Source of the DNA: Tenrec ecaudatus | Taxonomy: Eukaryota; Chordata; Mammalia; Afrosoricida; Tenrecidae | Assembly (NCBI RefSeq): GCF_050624435.1 | Contig: NC_134542.1 | Coordinates: forward strand, 11,367,497-11,431,496 | Direction: 5' to 3' | DNA length: 64,000 nt | Shown: piece by piece, positions 10,733 to 21,639 of the stretch | Layout of the letters: each line of letters begins with the position of its first letter | Numbering within the stretch: the stretch's first letter is position 1 | Translations under genes and position numbers: made by a program | The notes under the pieces: model-generated | What the model saw: the letters and a program-made list of their open reading frames with translations, nothing else | Told to the model about the DNA's origin: nothing | The model's database searches: none

Positions 10733-10904
10733 CCACACAGGTTTAAGACCCTGTGTTCAGATATCCTTCCAGAAAGGCATTTTGGCTGACATGTGGGCCA
10801 ATTTCAATATTTCTCACTCTCTTTAGTTTGAGCTTTTGACTGGCAGGCAGCCCAAGCTCGAGCTCTGGGAGCACAGGAGCAAGGTAACCTTTCCGTTGGG
10901 TTTT

Positions 10905-11060
10905 AGAGTCCTGCCGTTAGGTGCAGTGGAAACAGTTCTGAGTCACAGCGGCCCAACGTGCAGCAGAACAAAACACTGCCTGGCTCCTGCACCATCCTCC
11001 AACTCGCCGCTATGTTTGAGGCCACAGTTGCAGCCACTGGGCCCACCAAGCCTTCTGGTT
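10905..11060 (-). repeat. RTE LINE 3' tail
   Basis: GTTAGGTGCAGTGGAAACAG at 10916, GCAGCAGAACAAAACACTGC at 10961 and TTGCAGCCACTGGGCCCACC at 11028-11047 follow the same order as in the longer minus-strand copies. Confidence 0.75.
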
Positions 11061-11084
11061 GAGGACTCTGGCAGTTACATCATC

Positions 11085-11490
11085 TCCGGTCAACTTGAGC
11101 GAAGGGGTGGAGTCTAGCCTGCCAATCCGGTCATAGCCAATGGTGTCTCTGGGTAGGCATGGTCTCCTCCTGGGGATTCTCTCTGGAGGCAGGACACACA
11201 CCCTCCCTGCAAGACAATCCTGTTGACAAGCCACATAGGGCTACGACAATGCTGATGGAGCCAGAACTCTGGAGCTGGAGGAGCCACGTGGAGACTCCCG
11301 CCAGCGTTGACAATGCTTCCACTGCCATTGGATCAACAAGACCTTCTACCTATGAACCTGTTATCGTCCTGCATTCTGCATCATTATGGACTGGTATTGG
11401 ACATATGGTCTAATATCGGACTTATGGACTTGGTCTGCACTGGGCTAGGATGTCTGCACAATATCAGTGTCAACCCAGACTAACACAAGG
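11085..11490 (+). repeat. LTR-like repeat, family B, copy 2
   Basis: AGCCTGCCAATCCGGTCATA near 11115, CGTCCTGCATTCTGCATCAT at 11368 and ATATCGGACTTATGGACTTG at 11413. It ends GTCAACCCAGACTAACACA, the kind of terminus seen in ERVL/MaLR LTRs. Same order of blocks as copy 3. Confidence 0.55.
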
Positions 11491-11524
11491 TCTTTCCTCT
11501 TTTCCATGGGCCCTCTAAGTTAGT

Positions 11525-11665
11525 AAGCCTGATGGTCTTCTCCAGAGACTAGCCCCTCCTGGTATCATGTCCAAAGAATGTGAGATGAAATCTCACCATC
11601 TTTGCTTCTATGGAGCATTCTGGCTGTACATCTTCCGACTGGCTGTATGAGCAGGTGATAAGTCT
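11525..11665 (-). repeat. RTE LINE fragment
   Basis: TTCTCCAGAGACTAGCCCCT, CATGTCCAAAGAATGTGAGA, then GGAGCATTCTGGCTGTACAT; continuous with the tail at 10905-11060 in element order but separated by family-B copy 2, which may have inserted into it. Confidence 0.75.
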
Positions 11666-12169
11666 GTTCTGCAGTTGGCCTCTGGCCTTGTTCTGACTGA
11701 TGAGCCTGAGCTTTCCCACCATCTCCTACCACAGATGCAGTCAGTTGGCTTCCAGTAGAGATCTATGTGGACAGTCACTCTTTGTGGTGTGGAAGACACT
11801 GGTCTTGCAAAACCCTCCCACGAGATTCCGGATGCTGTCTCTTATCCCAGGGCCATATTTTCCAGTTGGAGTCATCGACCATCTGAAATTAGCCAGATTT
11901 TAAATTCCTTCAGAAAACCTCAATCTCTTGTAAAAGTTCTAACAAAACCTTTTAACTTTGGGGTAAGGAAAGACAAGTACAAATAAACATCCCAAGAAAT
12001 CAAGGAATTAGGCAAAATGATGTTGCACCAATGGGAAGAGAACTGTGAGAGGGACAGATTTGGGAACTTCTGCTGACAATGGCCACTGAGAAGGTCAGTC
12101 AGTGCAAGTGACTTGGATAAGTGTTATAAGTGCCAGGACAAACAGGCTGACAAGCGGGGGTCGGGGGTG

Positions 12170-12240
12170 CTGGCTGGTGGCTTCAAACTGCTGACTTTGC
12201 AGTTAGCAGCCTAACACGTAACCACTGTGCCACCAGGCTT
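12170..12240 (-). repeat. AfroSINE head fragment
   Basis: TTCAAACTGCTGACTTTGCA, then CGTAACCACTGTGCCACCAG. Only the 5' third of the element remains. Confidence 0.8.
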
Positions 12241-12404
12241 CAACTGCAAATTCCATAGAGGAGGAGAATACAGAACTGTCTTCTGAAGGGTTGGGGTCTG
12301 GGCCCCTCTCACCTGTCCCTCATCCACTGTGTCTCGGGGCTGGGAAGCTGCTCAATACCTGTGGTACGTACATAATTTTATGCCACCTTGAAGATATAGA
12401 AAAG

Positions 12405-12790
12405 TGTAGGGGTGGTATCTAGGTTGCCAATCAGGCCACAACCTGATGGTGCCTCCTTGTGGGTGTGACTTTCTCATAAGGAGGGCCTGGGGAACCTCGC
12501 CCTTCTCTCTCCACCCTTAACTTTCCTGCTTGCTGGACATCCTGAGAGCTGCTGGAGCCCTGCCGTCTCCCCACCAACCTTGGATCCACACGCCTTTGCA
12601 CACACCAGCCTGTGATCTTCCTGCATTCTGCATTGTTGCATGTGACTGTGTGAGTCCGAAGAGGGACTGATGGACTAGTATCGGACTTTTGAGTTGGGCT
12701 GAGCTGGGATATTTGCTGCATATACAATTACTTTCTGATATAAATCTCTTTCTTACACATAGATGCGTGTCACTGGATCTGTTCCTCTAG
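12405..12790 (+). repeat. LTR-like repeat, family B, copy 3
   Basis: Best-preserved copy: TTGCCAATCAGGCCACAACC, GCCTCCTTGTGGGTGTGACT, CCAACCTTGGATCCACACGC, TTCCTGCATTCTGCATTGTT, GGACTAGTATCGGACTTTTG, then ATATAAATCTCTTTCTTACA and CTGTTCCTCTAGTCAACC. The ATAAA-like run about 50 bp from the end could be a poly(A) signal, as in an LTR R region. Confidence 0.6.
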
Positions 12791-13853
12791 TCAACCTGGT
12801 ACCTGGAGAGCGGGGTTCTAGAAAAGCAAATCAGGAAGATGGAGAGTGGGTGCTTGTCTGACCTCTGCCTTAGGGTGGTTTTCCTTCTCTGGCTAGCTGG
12901 AGGGCCGATGAGGCCATGCTGTTTACTGGGTTGTTTTCTGGAAAGGACATGGGAAGTGAAGCCTTTGATTCCTAGAAGTTGTCTTTGGTGATTCCTAAGT
13001 GAAATGGCAAAAATGAATGCGGTGGATGCAGACTTCCAAGTCTCAAGACACAGTGGGTCAGGAACAGGTGAGAGGGGCCCAGGCCCCACACTTTCAGAAA
13101 GCAGTTAGGTCTCTTTCCCTCCCCTATGGCAACTCCAGCGGAATCAACCTGGTGGCAAAGGGTTTATTTCGTATGCTGAATGTTGCCTTTAAACATTCAA
13201 ATCATTTCTGCTTTTCAAATGCCTTAAGCCTGATTAGCGCCTAGTGATGGGTTCAGAGATCTCCATACCGACACTGCATTATAAAACTATCCCTGGCCTT
13301 GGAACAGGTCCCTGCAGTGTTCTTTGTGACTGAGAGGAGCATGGTGGGGTCCAGAGGCCTCACGAAGGCCACCTGCCATGTGGCATCCTGGGCTCTGTAG
13401 ATGGGATCAGAGGAAAGACAGTGCCTTCAGAAAAACCTGAGATCAGAGTGTGCCTGCGCTGGTCTGCAGTACCACGGGGCACAGCCCCAGCCACCACCCG
13501 CGAGAAAACAAAGCCACCGAGGCCCGCCCACCCGGCTCCAATGGGGGCACTGCAGATGGGAAGCAGGGACGGCACCCCTGGCCCAAGCCTGATACTCTTG
13601 AGTAGGGTTGAGGGAGCCGGGCTGCGCTGTGGGTCGCTTGGAGGCCAGCATGAGGCTGAAGGGCCATTCAGAGATGCCCACCGGCCAGCAGGCTCTCCAC
13701 TCCAAGGAGCTTTGGTGTCTTGAAGTAGGTCAGGTGTCCCCGAGGTGACAGACTAACCTGAAAACACGACGCCTCAGCTTTCCACCATGTTTACCAGACC
13801 CTGAGCACACCTTCCCATTTCCATGTGTTCCTTTAGGCTGGGGAGAGAGAAAG
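12791..13853. other. Intronic sequence, nothing recognised
   Basis: GC-rich between 13390 and 13720 with overlapping chance frames; otherwise unremarkable. Confidence 0.4.
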
Positions 13854-13854
13854 A

Positions 13855-14612
13855 GAGGCTGTATGTGCGTGTGTGTGCCAGAGAAGGAGAGGTGTATTTG
13901 AGTGCATGTGAGCGTATGTGCATGTGTGACAGTGTATGTCCGAGAGCATATGTCAGATAGTGTGTGTGTGGGTCCATACGTGTTTGAGCATGTGTGTGTC
14001 TGTGCATGAGAGCATGAGTGTGTGTGTGCTTGCTAAGTGTGTGTGTACAAGACAAAGAGTATGAGTGTGTGTATGTAGACAGAGAGCGTATGAGTGGATA
14101 TGTGTGTATAAGACAGAGAGAGTGTGTGTCTCTGTGTGGGTAAGACAGAGAGGATGAGTATGTGTGTGTAAGACAGATGATAAGAGTGTGTGTGTGTAAG
14201 ACAGAGAGTATGAGTGGATATGTGTGTGTAAGACAGAGAGGATGAGTGCGTGTGTGTGTAAGATAGAGGATGAGAGTGTGTGTAAGACAGAGAGAGTATG
14301 AGTGTGTGTGTATGTAAGACAGAAAAGATGAGTGTAAGACAGAATACTAGAGAGTGTGTGTGTGTAAAACAGAGAGAGAATGAGAGTGAATATGTGTAAA
14401 ACAGAGTATGAGTGTGTGAGAGACAGGGTATGTGAGTGTGTGTATAAAACAGAGAGAGTATAAGAGTGTGTGTGTAGGACAAGAGAGGATGAGTGAGTGT
14501 GTGTTTGTGTGTGTAAAACGGAGCATGAGAGTGAATGTGTGTGTAAAACAAAGAGGATGAGAGTATGTAAAGACAGAGAGAGTGTGTGTGTGTAAAGACA
14601 AAGTATGAGTAT

Positions 14613-14643
<31 letters not shown>
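13855..14643. repeat. Minisatellite of TG runs and AGACAGAGAG units
   Basis: About 790 bp of loosely periodic units (roughly 26-38 bp) built as TGTGTGTGTAAGACAGAGAG plus GATGAG or TATGAG, ending in a clean (TG)n at 14615-14643. Nearly stop-free on the minus strand, so two overlapping frames of 254 and 228 codons appear; their His-Thr-Ser-Leu peptides are artefacts of the repeat. Confidence 0.9.
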
Positions 14644-14646
<3 letters not shown>

Positions 14647-14740
14647 ACTTGCAGAGGCCAGAGGCAGCCCTGTGACTGAAGAACTTCCGACAGCATGTGG
14701 GCCCTCCTGCCCAGCACAATCTGAGGCTGTCTGTTTAGAC

Positions 14741-14935
14741 CAGTGGTTCTTACCCTTCCTAATGCTGCGACCCTTTAATACAGTTCCTCATGTGGTGGTT
14801 AGCCCCCCCAACCATAACATTATTTTTGTTGCTACTACATTACAGTCATTTTGCTACTGTTAGTAATTAACGAACCCTGTGAAAGGGTCCTTTGACCCCC
14901 CAAAGGGGTCGCGACCCACAGGTTGAGAACCGCCG
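14741..14935 (+). mobile_element. SPIN-like non-autonomous hAT element, copy 2
   Basis: CAGTGGTTCTTACCCTTCCT at the left and GGTTGAGAACCGCCG at the right, with AATACAGTTCCTCATGTGGT and AAAGGGGTCGCGACCCACAG inside. The flanking 8-mers are GTTTAGAC and CTCTAGAC, identical at 6 of 8 positions with TA at the centre, as expected for a Buster-type hAT. Confidence 0.92.
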
Positions 14936-15980
14936 CTCTAGACACTTGTAAACCAGCTTGCCTCTAACTGAATCTGAATTGAGCTCAGAAACCATTTTTG
15001 AATGGTCCATGCTAGAGATTGTCAATAACACCCAAACACGAGAATTTTCCACCCCATCTGTTAATAATTTCTAGCAAAACAAAATGTGCTTGGGGAGCAG
15101 GACTAGTTTAAGCCTGAAATTTCCGGCTGGCATCCGAGCAGGCTGGCCTGGGATGGCTGGTGTGCAGACGGGGGAGGATGAGGCGAGAGGCTGTGAGAGA
15201 CGCTGTCTCTGTTCCCACGGAGGAGCTGAAGCGCCTTTACGTGGGTCAGGTGGCTTTGGGAGTGGCTGGAGCAAGCAGGGCTGGCTGGCCAGGTAGACGG
15301 CTGATCCTGAATGTCATTTCACCACATGTGGGGAGGACTCTGAGAGGCGCCTTCTACCTCGTAATAGCTGTGGGCAGCAGGCACAGGACGGGGGACACTC
15401 AGGAGCTGGGGACCCAAGAGGATGCACCTTTGTGGTGTCGGAGGGTCCAGACGGCCTGCCTCCCTTGTTACTTTCGATAAACCTTGCTGGTGGATCTGGG
15501 GTGGATGCTGCTGCTTCACCCACCTGCCCTTCTGCCAACTGCTCTGGTAGGACATCACGGCAGCAGGGAGTTAAATCCTGCCTCGGCCCCAGCGGGGTGG
15601 CCTCAGATGGGGCTCAGTTCACCGATGCTCACTCTCCTCCTCTGTGGCACCACCCACCCACCCCTTGGGCATGCACCACAGACATGGGGATGTGGAACCT
15701 GGGAGGAGGCATCCAACATTCACTAGACGGCTCTGATCAGGTTGTTCAAACGCTGGGGGCGCCCCCACACCCACCCAACTAGGCTCCCAGGCCATCCTTG
15801 TCCGCACTCTTGCCTACCTCCCAGCCCCAAGCCCTGCGTCAAGATCCCAACAGTCTCCAAATCCATCCAGACCCCTCATCTGCCCTGTGGCCCGCCCTGT
15901 CTCCTCACCCCGTACTCCCCACACTGAGGATGGCAGGGACAGTTTTCCAGAGAACACGCATCTTCTCAGCTCTGCTCTCT
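14936..15980. other. Intronic sequence, GC-rich, nothing recognised
   Basis: Several short overlapping frames at 15080-15800 follow GC content and have no family features. C-rich tract near 15760-15900. Confidence 0.4.
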
Positions 15981-15984
15981 AAAA

Positions 15985-16125
15985 GCTCGGGTAGGCACTG
16001 GATTGCTTTCATTCGGCCTGTCCGGCCGCCTGGCTTCACGATACAGGTGGCTAAACAGAGGCTCAGGAAGTGGCATGGGGAAGTCAGGGGCCAGCTCTCA
16101 GGCACACTGGTGCACTGGCTTTTGG
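15985..16125 (+). repeat. MIR SINE fragment
   Basis: GGTGGCTAAACAGAGGCTCA then GGAAGTGGCATGGGGAAGTC near 16045-16085 fit the MIR core (AAACTGAGGCTCAGGAAGTG). Weakly conserved 5' part. Confidence 0.55.
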
Positions 16126-16347
16126 AAGTGGCTGTTCAGGCCTAGCCCACCACCAGCCTCCCTTCGTGTCACCAGTGGCTCGGCGGGAAATTTGGATTTG
16201 GCGTTTTTACTTGTTTAATGGCAGGGGCCAAAATTGTAACATAGAGGGGGAAAGAGATGGTAAGTTGATATTTTAATTAAAGGAATTTAAAAAAAGACAA
16301 AGACAACCAGGAGGAGGCTTAAGCTAGGTTGCTGCGAGATTCTAGAG

Positions 16348-16520
16348 CAGTGGTTCTCAACCGTCCTCATGCGGCGGCACTTTGCTACAGTTCTGTGTGT
16401 GTGGTGACCCTCAAGCATTAAACTGGTTTCGTGGTTTCTTCATCACTGTCATTTTGCTCCTGTTGTGAATCGGGCGACCCCTGTGGAAGGGTCATTCAAC
16501 CCCCAGGTTGAGAACCGCTT
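16348..16520 (+). mobile_element. SPIN-like non-autonomous hAT element, copy 3
   Basis: Starts CAGTGGTTCTCAACCGTCCT and ends GGTTGAGAACCGCTT. The core ATCGGGCGACCCCTGTGGAA is well kept and the 3' end slightly shortened. Flanks TTCTAGAG and CTCTAGTT share TCTAG. Confidence 0.9.
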
Positions 16521-16529
16521 CTCTAGTTC

Positions 16530-17735
16530 AACCGCACATCCTGAATTGTCTTTATGGAAGGGAAGGCAGTAGAGTTGGGGCAACTGACGTGGCAAAAAGC
16601 CTAGTCCTGTTACCAGATAATTCTCTTGGAGGAGAAGAGAAAGGGGGTCGGGGGTGGGGGGGTGGCAGTGAAAGCTCCAGTGAAGACATTTAGGTTAACT
16701 GGGTGGATCTGGATAGTATGTGTTCCTCTGAGTCGTTGGCAGCTTGGGATACCAGCGGGGTGGGGCACAAGGCTTTCAAAGTCAACCCCCAACCATCTCT
16801 TTGGTGTGGCCAAGTCTCTTGAAGGCGCACCGTTCAAATGTAGGTTGGCTGCAGCGCCTCCATTTACCCTCCTGCTGAGGCTGCAGGGAGCAGACAGACA
16901 CCAGTTGGCCCGGCCAGGTGGGCAGCTGGCGGACCTCCCAGAGCTCTTCAGTTAGCGGGGCGGGGTCTTGAGTGAGCTAGGCCTGGGAGAAGGGCTGCTC
17001 TTTCTGTAAATTGGGGAACTGCTGTTACTAGCGGCATACTGCTTCCTATCACCCTCTGCTCAACTGCTTGCACCTTTTGGGCACCTCTGCTCGGGGCGTT
17101 TGAGCCTGCTGGTGCCGGCCGGGGGTCCGGCCCGCCCCCCACCGTTCCTGGGGGTCTACAGGATGCATGCCCTCCTAACAGCTGCCGTGTGACATGTGGG
17201 CCTGCCTTTCCAACTGACATCCCTGCATCCAGAGAGCTTTATTATGTAAAACAACAACAGACACCATGAGGGACTTTTTATTTTCTTTCTGGATTATAAA
17301 CATCTGAAGACAACATTGTCATGAATATTGTCAGCTATTTTGGACTCTGTGGGAGACAGGGGTGTGTGTGTGGGTGGGTTTGGGGTAGGGTGTGCTTTGC
17401 AATAAAGCAAGTGTGCTCATTGTTAATGTTTACAGAGGAGGGGGGCAGTCATAAAACCCAGACTGCACAGAATGATGCAAAACAAAAGAAGGGGGCAGGG
17501 AATGGGGGCTCTGACAAGGGCAAATGGGGGGAGGGGCACAGAGAGTAGGCTCCAGTGATGTCCCTTAACATCTCCACAAGGTTTATCGGTGCTTGGGCAT
17601 CGTGGGCAAGCTAGGATTGGGGCCTGTCTCCCACATTGTGCCTCATCTTGGGATTGAAATTCCAGCCCCTGGGAATTCACTTCCTCACTGAGCGGCCAGC
17701 AAGTAGCCGTTCTTATGTCTGAGCTCACTGTTACA
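16530..17735. other. Intronic sequence, nothing recognised
   Basis: Mixed composition with G-rich runs at about 16645-16665 and 17360-17390. No repeat or exon could be named. Confidence 0.4.
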
Positions 17736-17739
17736 GCCG

Positions 17740-18475
17740 TCATATCAATCCATCTTGCTGAGGGCCTTCTTCTTGATTACTGACCCGTGACTTTACCAAG
17801 CACGATGTACTTCTCCAGGGACTGGTCTCTCCAGATGGCATGCCTAAAGCACGTGAGATCCAGACGTTCTGTCCTTGTACCTGAGAAGCACGCTGGCCAT
17901 ACTTCTTCCGAGACAAGTCTGTTGGGTACTTCCAATATTCTTCCTACCACCATAATTCCAACGCACCAATTCTTCCGTCTTCCTTCTTCAATGTCCAATT
18001 TTCCCATGAATATGAGGAGATGGGAAATACCATGGCGTGGGTCCAGGGCACCTCAGTCCTCATAGGAACTGCCTTGCTTTTTGATGCTTTAAAGAGGTCT
18101 TGTACAACACATTCACCCAATGGAAGGTATCATTTCATCTCCTGACTGCTGCTTCCATACGTTATTAATCATAGCTCCAATCAGGATGAAATCCTTGACA
18201 ACGTCCATCTTTATTCCGTTTATCCCATTACCTACTGGCCTAGTTGTGAGGATTTTGGTGTTCTTTACACTGAGTTGAAGCAACAATCCTTGATCTTCAT
18301 CAGCAAGGGCTTCACGTCCTCCTCACTTTCAGCAAGCAAGGCTGCATCATCTGCATGATGCAGGTTGTTAATAAGCCTTCCTCCAATCCTGATGCCCCAC
18401 TCTTCACATAATCCAGTTTCTGATGATTTGCTTAGCATGCAGATTGGATACACAACAGCCCCCAAAAAGAGACAT
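17740..18475 (-). repeat. RTE/Bov-B-type LINE, 3' part
   Basis: Long stretch from the end of the reverse-transcriptase domain to near the tail. In plus orientation: CTTCTCCAGGGACTGGTCTC (17810), GGGTCCAGGGCACCTCAGTC (18038), and the complement of the YADD-like region near 18345. A minus-strand frame keeps HHADDAALLAESEEDVKPLL, in which ADD corresponds to the RT active-site motif. Broken elsewhere. Confidence 0.88.
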
Positions 18476-18868
18476 CAGCCCATCACCAAGGGTCAAGTCT
18501 TTGTTTAGTTTAAACTTTCTCGTGTTCTATAACCACACCACTGTGTCCAGAGACTAGACACCCTGTGGGCTGATGTCCAGCCACTGGAGGACCCTGAAAC
18601 CAAGTATCGAGTCAAACGCCCTTGTTAGCTGCTATTGGACGTGAAGGTTCTGACCTTTCAGCAGCAGGTGGCCCAGACTGTCCTCCAAGGCACATCTGGG
18701 TGAATCTGAACTGCTAAGCTCTCAGCTAGATGTGGAGGGGTTAGCCCCAACAAAGGCTAGTAAAAGAGAGTGCTAAGTATATGCTTTCAAAGGGCATTTC
18801 ATTGAGTGCTGAGTGGGCCCACCTTACAATCTTTAGCTAGTGAGAAAATTCACCTTTCTCCTCCTAAT
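18476..18868. other. Intronic sequence, nothing recognised
   Basis: Probably worn RTE sequence at its left end, otherwise unassigned. Confidence 0.35.
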
Positions 18869-18869
18869 A

Positions 18870-18990
18870 AGAGCTAACAACTTACTTTATGTCTGCTACT
18901 GTGTTAGCGCTTGGTGGGCAAGATCTGATGCAATTCCCTAACAATTAGGGACAAAGAGGTGCTTGCCTTACAAGTAAATAGCCTAGTAAC
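18870..18990 (+). repeat. MIR SINE fragment
   Basis: TTATGTCTGCTACTGTGTTA then GCGCTT near 18892-18918 match MIR (CTGTGTGCCAGGCACTGTGC, TAAGCGCTT). Confidence 0.5.
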
Positions 18991-19124
18991 TAATATTCAC
19001 ATTTGCATCTCTCCCACTTCTCCTGACTCCGGTTTTAAAATGGAACTAGCTATTCCACTAAATTTTCTGAAGCTGTCTTTCATTTTAGGAACCTGTCTTT
19101 TGTTCCCACCTTTCCTTCATTAAA

Positions 19125-19420
19125 ACCATCCAGATTAAGTGAAAACACTTATTGTGGGCCAAGCCAAGTACTAGGCTGCCGGCTCTGTGGATCTGCAAGG
19201 CTTGGCTTCTCCCGGCGCAGCAGCCCACGGCAGCCCTGGGGATGAACCTGACCAGGGCACATGGCTCACACGGTGCAGATATTCACACCATGACAACTGG
19301 GCAGCACACCCCTAGGTGGCTGTGAATGGCTCTGGGTGTTACTGAGGCTGGTGACAAAGGTCCCTGAGCTTGCTGTGACAGAGCTGGAACCCGAACCCAA
19401 CTCTCCTCCTTCTCCCTCCG
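19125..19420 (+). repeat. MIR SINE fragment, possible
   Basis: ACACTTATTGTGGGCCAAGC at 19146 resembles the MIR 5' core, and GACAGAGCTGGAACCCGAAC at 19377-19396 resembles its 3' part (AGAGCTGGGATTCGAACCCA). The middle is not conserved. Confidence 0.45.
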
Positions 19421-20192
19421 TCACAGCAAAGTCTCAGGGCAAGGGGTCGCCCCGAGGGCTCAGCTGCCTCCAGTGCGCTGTTCACTGTGGGACTCGACTG
19501 GCTGTATGTCGCACACGCCCGATCCTGTGAGAGCAGCTGCCACAACGGGGGAACCGTGCAGCTGGCAGGTGGTTCATCTTCCATCAAAGGCCTCTGCTCC
19601 TCCACTGACTGCTCCTCCTGCTGGGTTCAGCAGTGAGCAAATGGCCCAGTGAATTGCCCCCCAAATTGAAGACCTACATTTGACAGTGAGGGATGCTCCC
19701 CTGGGGCAGCACTGGGACACAGAAGGGCCAGGCTGACTGACTGGTAAGGCATCCTTATGCTCAGGCGGGGCCAAAGGGAAACCTAGAGAAGTTGCTGGAG
19801 CCTGCTGAGGGCTGTGACAGCAGGTGACAAAGCAGGCACATGGAAGGTTTGTGGCAAGCTGACCCTCCTCCCCCAGACTCTCAAGCTCATGGCAGGAGAG
19901 GTAACCCCCCTGCCCCCTGCTGCCAAGTAGTTCCAGTACATGAAAAAGTACTTGAAGGGCAGGCGCTAGGATAAGCAGTCAAATTATAATTCCAACACGG
20001 CCCGTTCGCACTGATTGGCGCTGGAGTTTATTCCCCTGCTGACAAAGGCTGCAAGGAAGTTACCACCCACAACTGCAACGATGGTAAAGGAAGTAGGTCA
20101 AGGTCCTGCTCACCTGCTTATCACTCAATCAACACAGCAACAGCAGTTACAATGAAAGCCAAGGCCGCTTCCAAGGGTAAAAGGTGCTAGAA
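19421..20192. other. Intronic sequence, nothing recognised
   Basis: No repeat or coding feature recognised. Confidence 0.4.
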
Positions 20193-20390
20193 CAGCAATG
20201 CTCAACCTGTGGGTAGTGACCCCTTTGGGGATCCAACGACCCTTTCACAGGATGGCCCAATTCATAACAGTAGAAAAATGACAGTGATGAAGTAGCAACA
20301 AAAATAATTTTATGGTTGGGGGGGGGGGGTCACCACAACACAAGGAACTGTATGAAAGGGCCACGGCATTAGGAAGGTTGAGAACCACTG
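20193..20390 (-). mobile_element. SPIN-like non-autonomous hAT element, copy 4
   Basis: Inverted relative to copies 2, 3 and 5: begins CAGCAATGCTCAACCTGTGG, ends AGGTTGAGAACCACTG. Contains AACGACCCTTTCACAGGATG and an expanded run of G at 20319-20330. Flanks TGCTAGAA and CCCTAGAA agree at 6 of 8 bases. Confidence 0.92.
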
Positions 20391-20629
20391 CCCTAGAATG
20401 TTTAGACACCTGAAAGCCCTCTGTAGTTTTGAAAGGGCCAAGAGGCCACTTTGATGATGATGCTCCACCTGACCCAAGATCTGTGACAGTCCTCAGGCAC
20501 CTGAAAGGTAGGCAACGAGGACGACATCCAATTGGGGTGTCAATGAAGAACACAGGACACACCATGACCACCAGGAGGGCAGGCAAACCCTTCTTAGAAG
20601 TACCATCAGCATACTCTGCAGAAGTTAAG

Positions 20630-20830
20630 GCTGTCTGACCTCCGCTGGCCCGGACACACCATCAGAAAGGCCAGTCTCTAGCAAGGCACATCCTGGTTGG
20701 TAAGTAGAGGGTCAGTGAAACCTTCCAGGGGAGGGATTGATGGGGATCCGGAAGGTGGCCCAGGACGGGCAGTGTTTCATTCTGCTACACCCATGGGCAC
20801 CAAGAGCTTAAGCCAGCTTGACAGCAACCG
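20630..20830 (+). repeat. RTE LINE 3' tail
   Basis: Matches the tail block order: AAGGCACATCCTGGTTGGTA, AAGTAGAGGGTCAGTGAAAC, GGCCCAGGACGGGCAGTGTT, TTCATTCTGCTACACCCATG, then TTGACAGCAACC. Confidence 0.75.
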
Positions 20831-21107
20831 ACCACCACCCTTGACCTACAGTACCACCTCCTCTTACCCGAGACGAGACAAACAAAGCAAAAGAGAAACT
20901 GCTACAAAATCCCCGCTGAAGAAAACGGGGTAAACAGAGAGTGAGTATGAGAGGGGCACAGAGGGGGTACGTTTCTAGGGGCTATTCCTAAGGTGGAGGC
21001 GCTTGGCTTGCTTTAGGTATTAAAATGAGGAGAATCCACTTTCCAGTCAGCTTCTGCTCCCCGCAGAGGACAGCAAGTCTGTCCTAAGAATGACAAGCAC
21101 CTGGAAT

Positions 21108-21131
21108 ATTTCTCTCTCTCTCTCTCTCTCC
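21108..21131. repeat. (TC)n microsatellite
   Basis: Roughly 11 TC units, uninterrupted. Confidence 0.9.
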
Positions 21132-21639
21132 TTTGAAGGCACTTGCTAACACACCTTAACCCTCCCAGAGGTAAGTGGGGGGGAGGTAAATGGCAAAAAC
21201 AAACTCCATTTGGGACCCAAAGTCCCACATGGGGGTGGGGTGGGGCACAGTAATCCGAGGGGTTGTGGATGAAATGGAATTAAAAGATCCTTCCAATGAA
21301 TCTTCTGAAACTCTGGTAGCTTTTTGATACTATTTTTTGTCCTCTCAAGCAGCCTGATCCAGAGCACCCCTGGCAGGGGTGGGGGAGACCGGACTCTAAG
21401 GTGCTGTAAATAGGCACGGGCTGTCTGCAGCATGTAGCTCAGACCGCCTGCCCCTCCGTCTGCATCCAAGCCTCCCTCCCTTGGGGTCTCACCACGGGAC
21501 AGATGTTAAGATGACAGACTGGGTGTTTAAATAAAACTCGAAAACAAACCAAGAAAAAACAAAACATGCAGCATTGTGGGGTATAAAGATGCACTAAAAA
21601 TACTTTCAAATGACTTCAAACACGAAGTCACATTTACGG

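Noticed and set aside
13953..14719. Two overlapping long minus-strand open frames (254 and 228 codons)
   Set aside because: Both run through the TG/AGACAGAG array; the repeat has no stops in these frames and the peptides are His-Thr-Ser-Leu low complexity.
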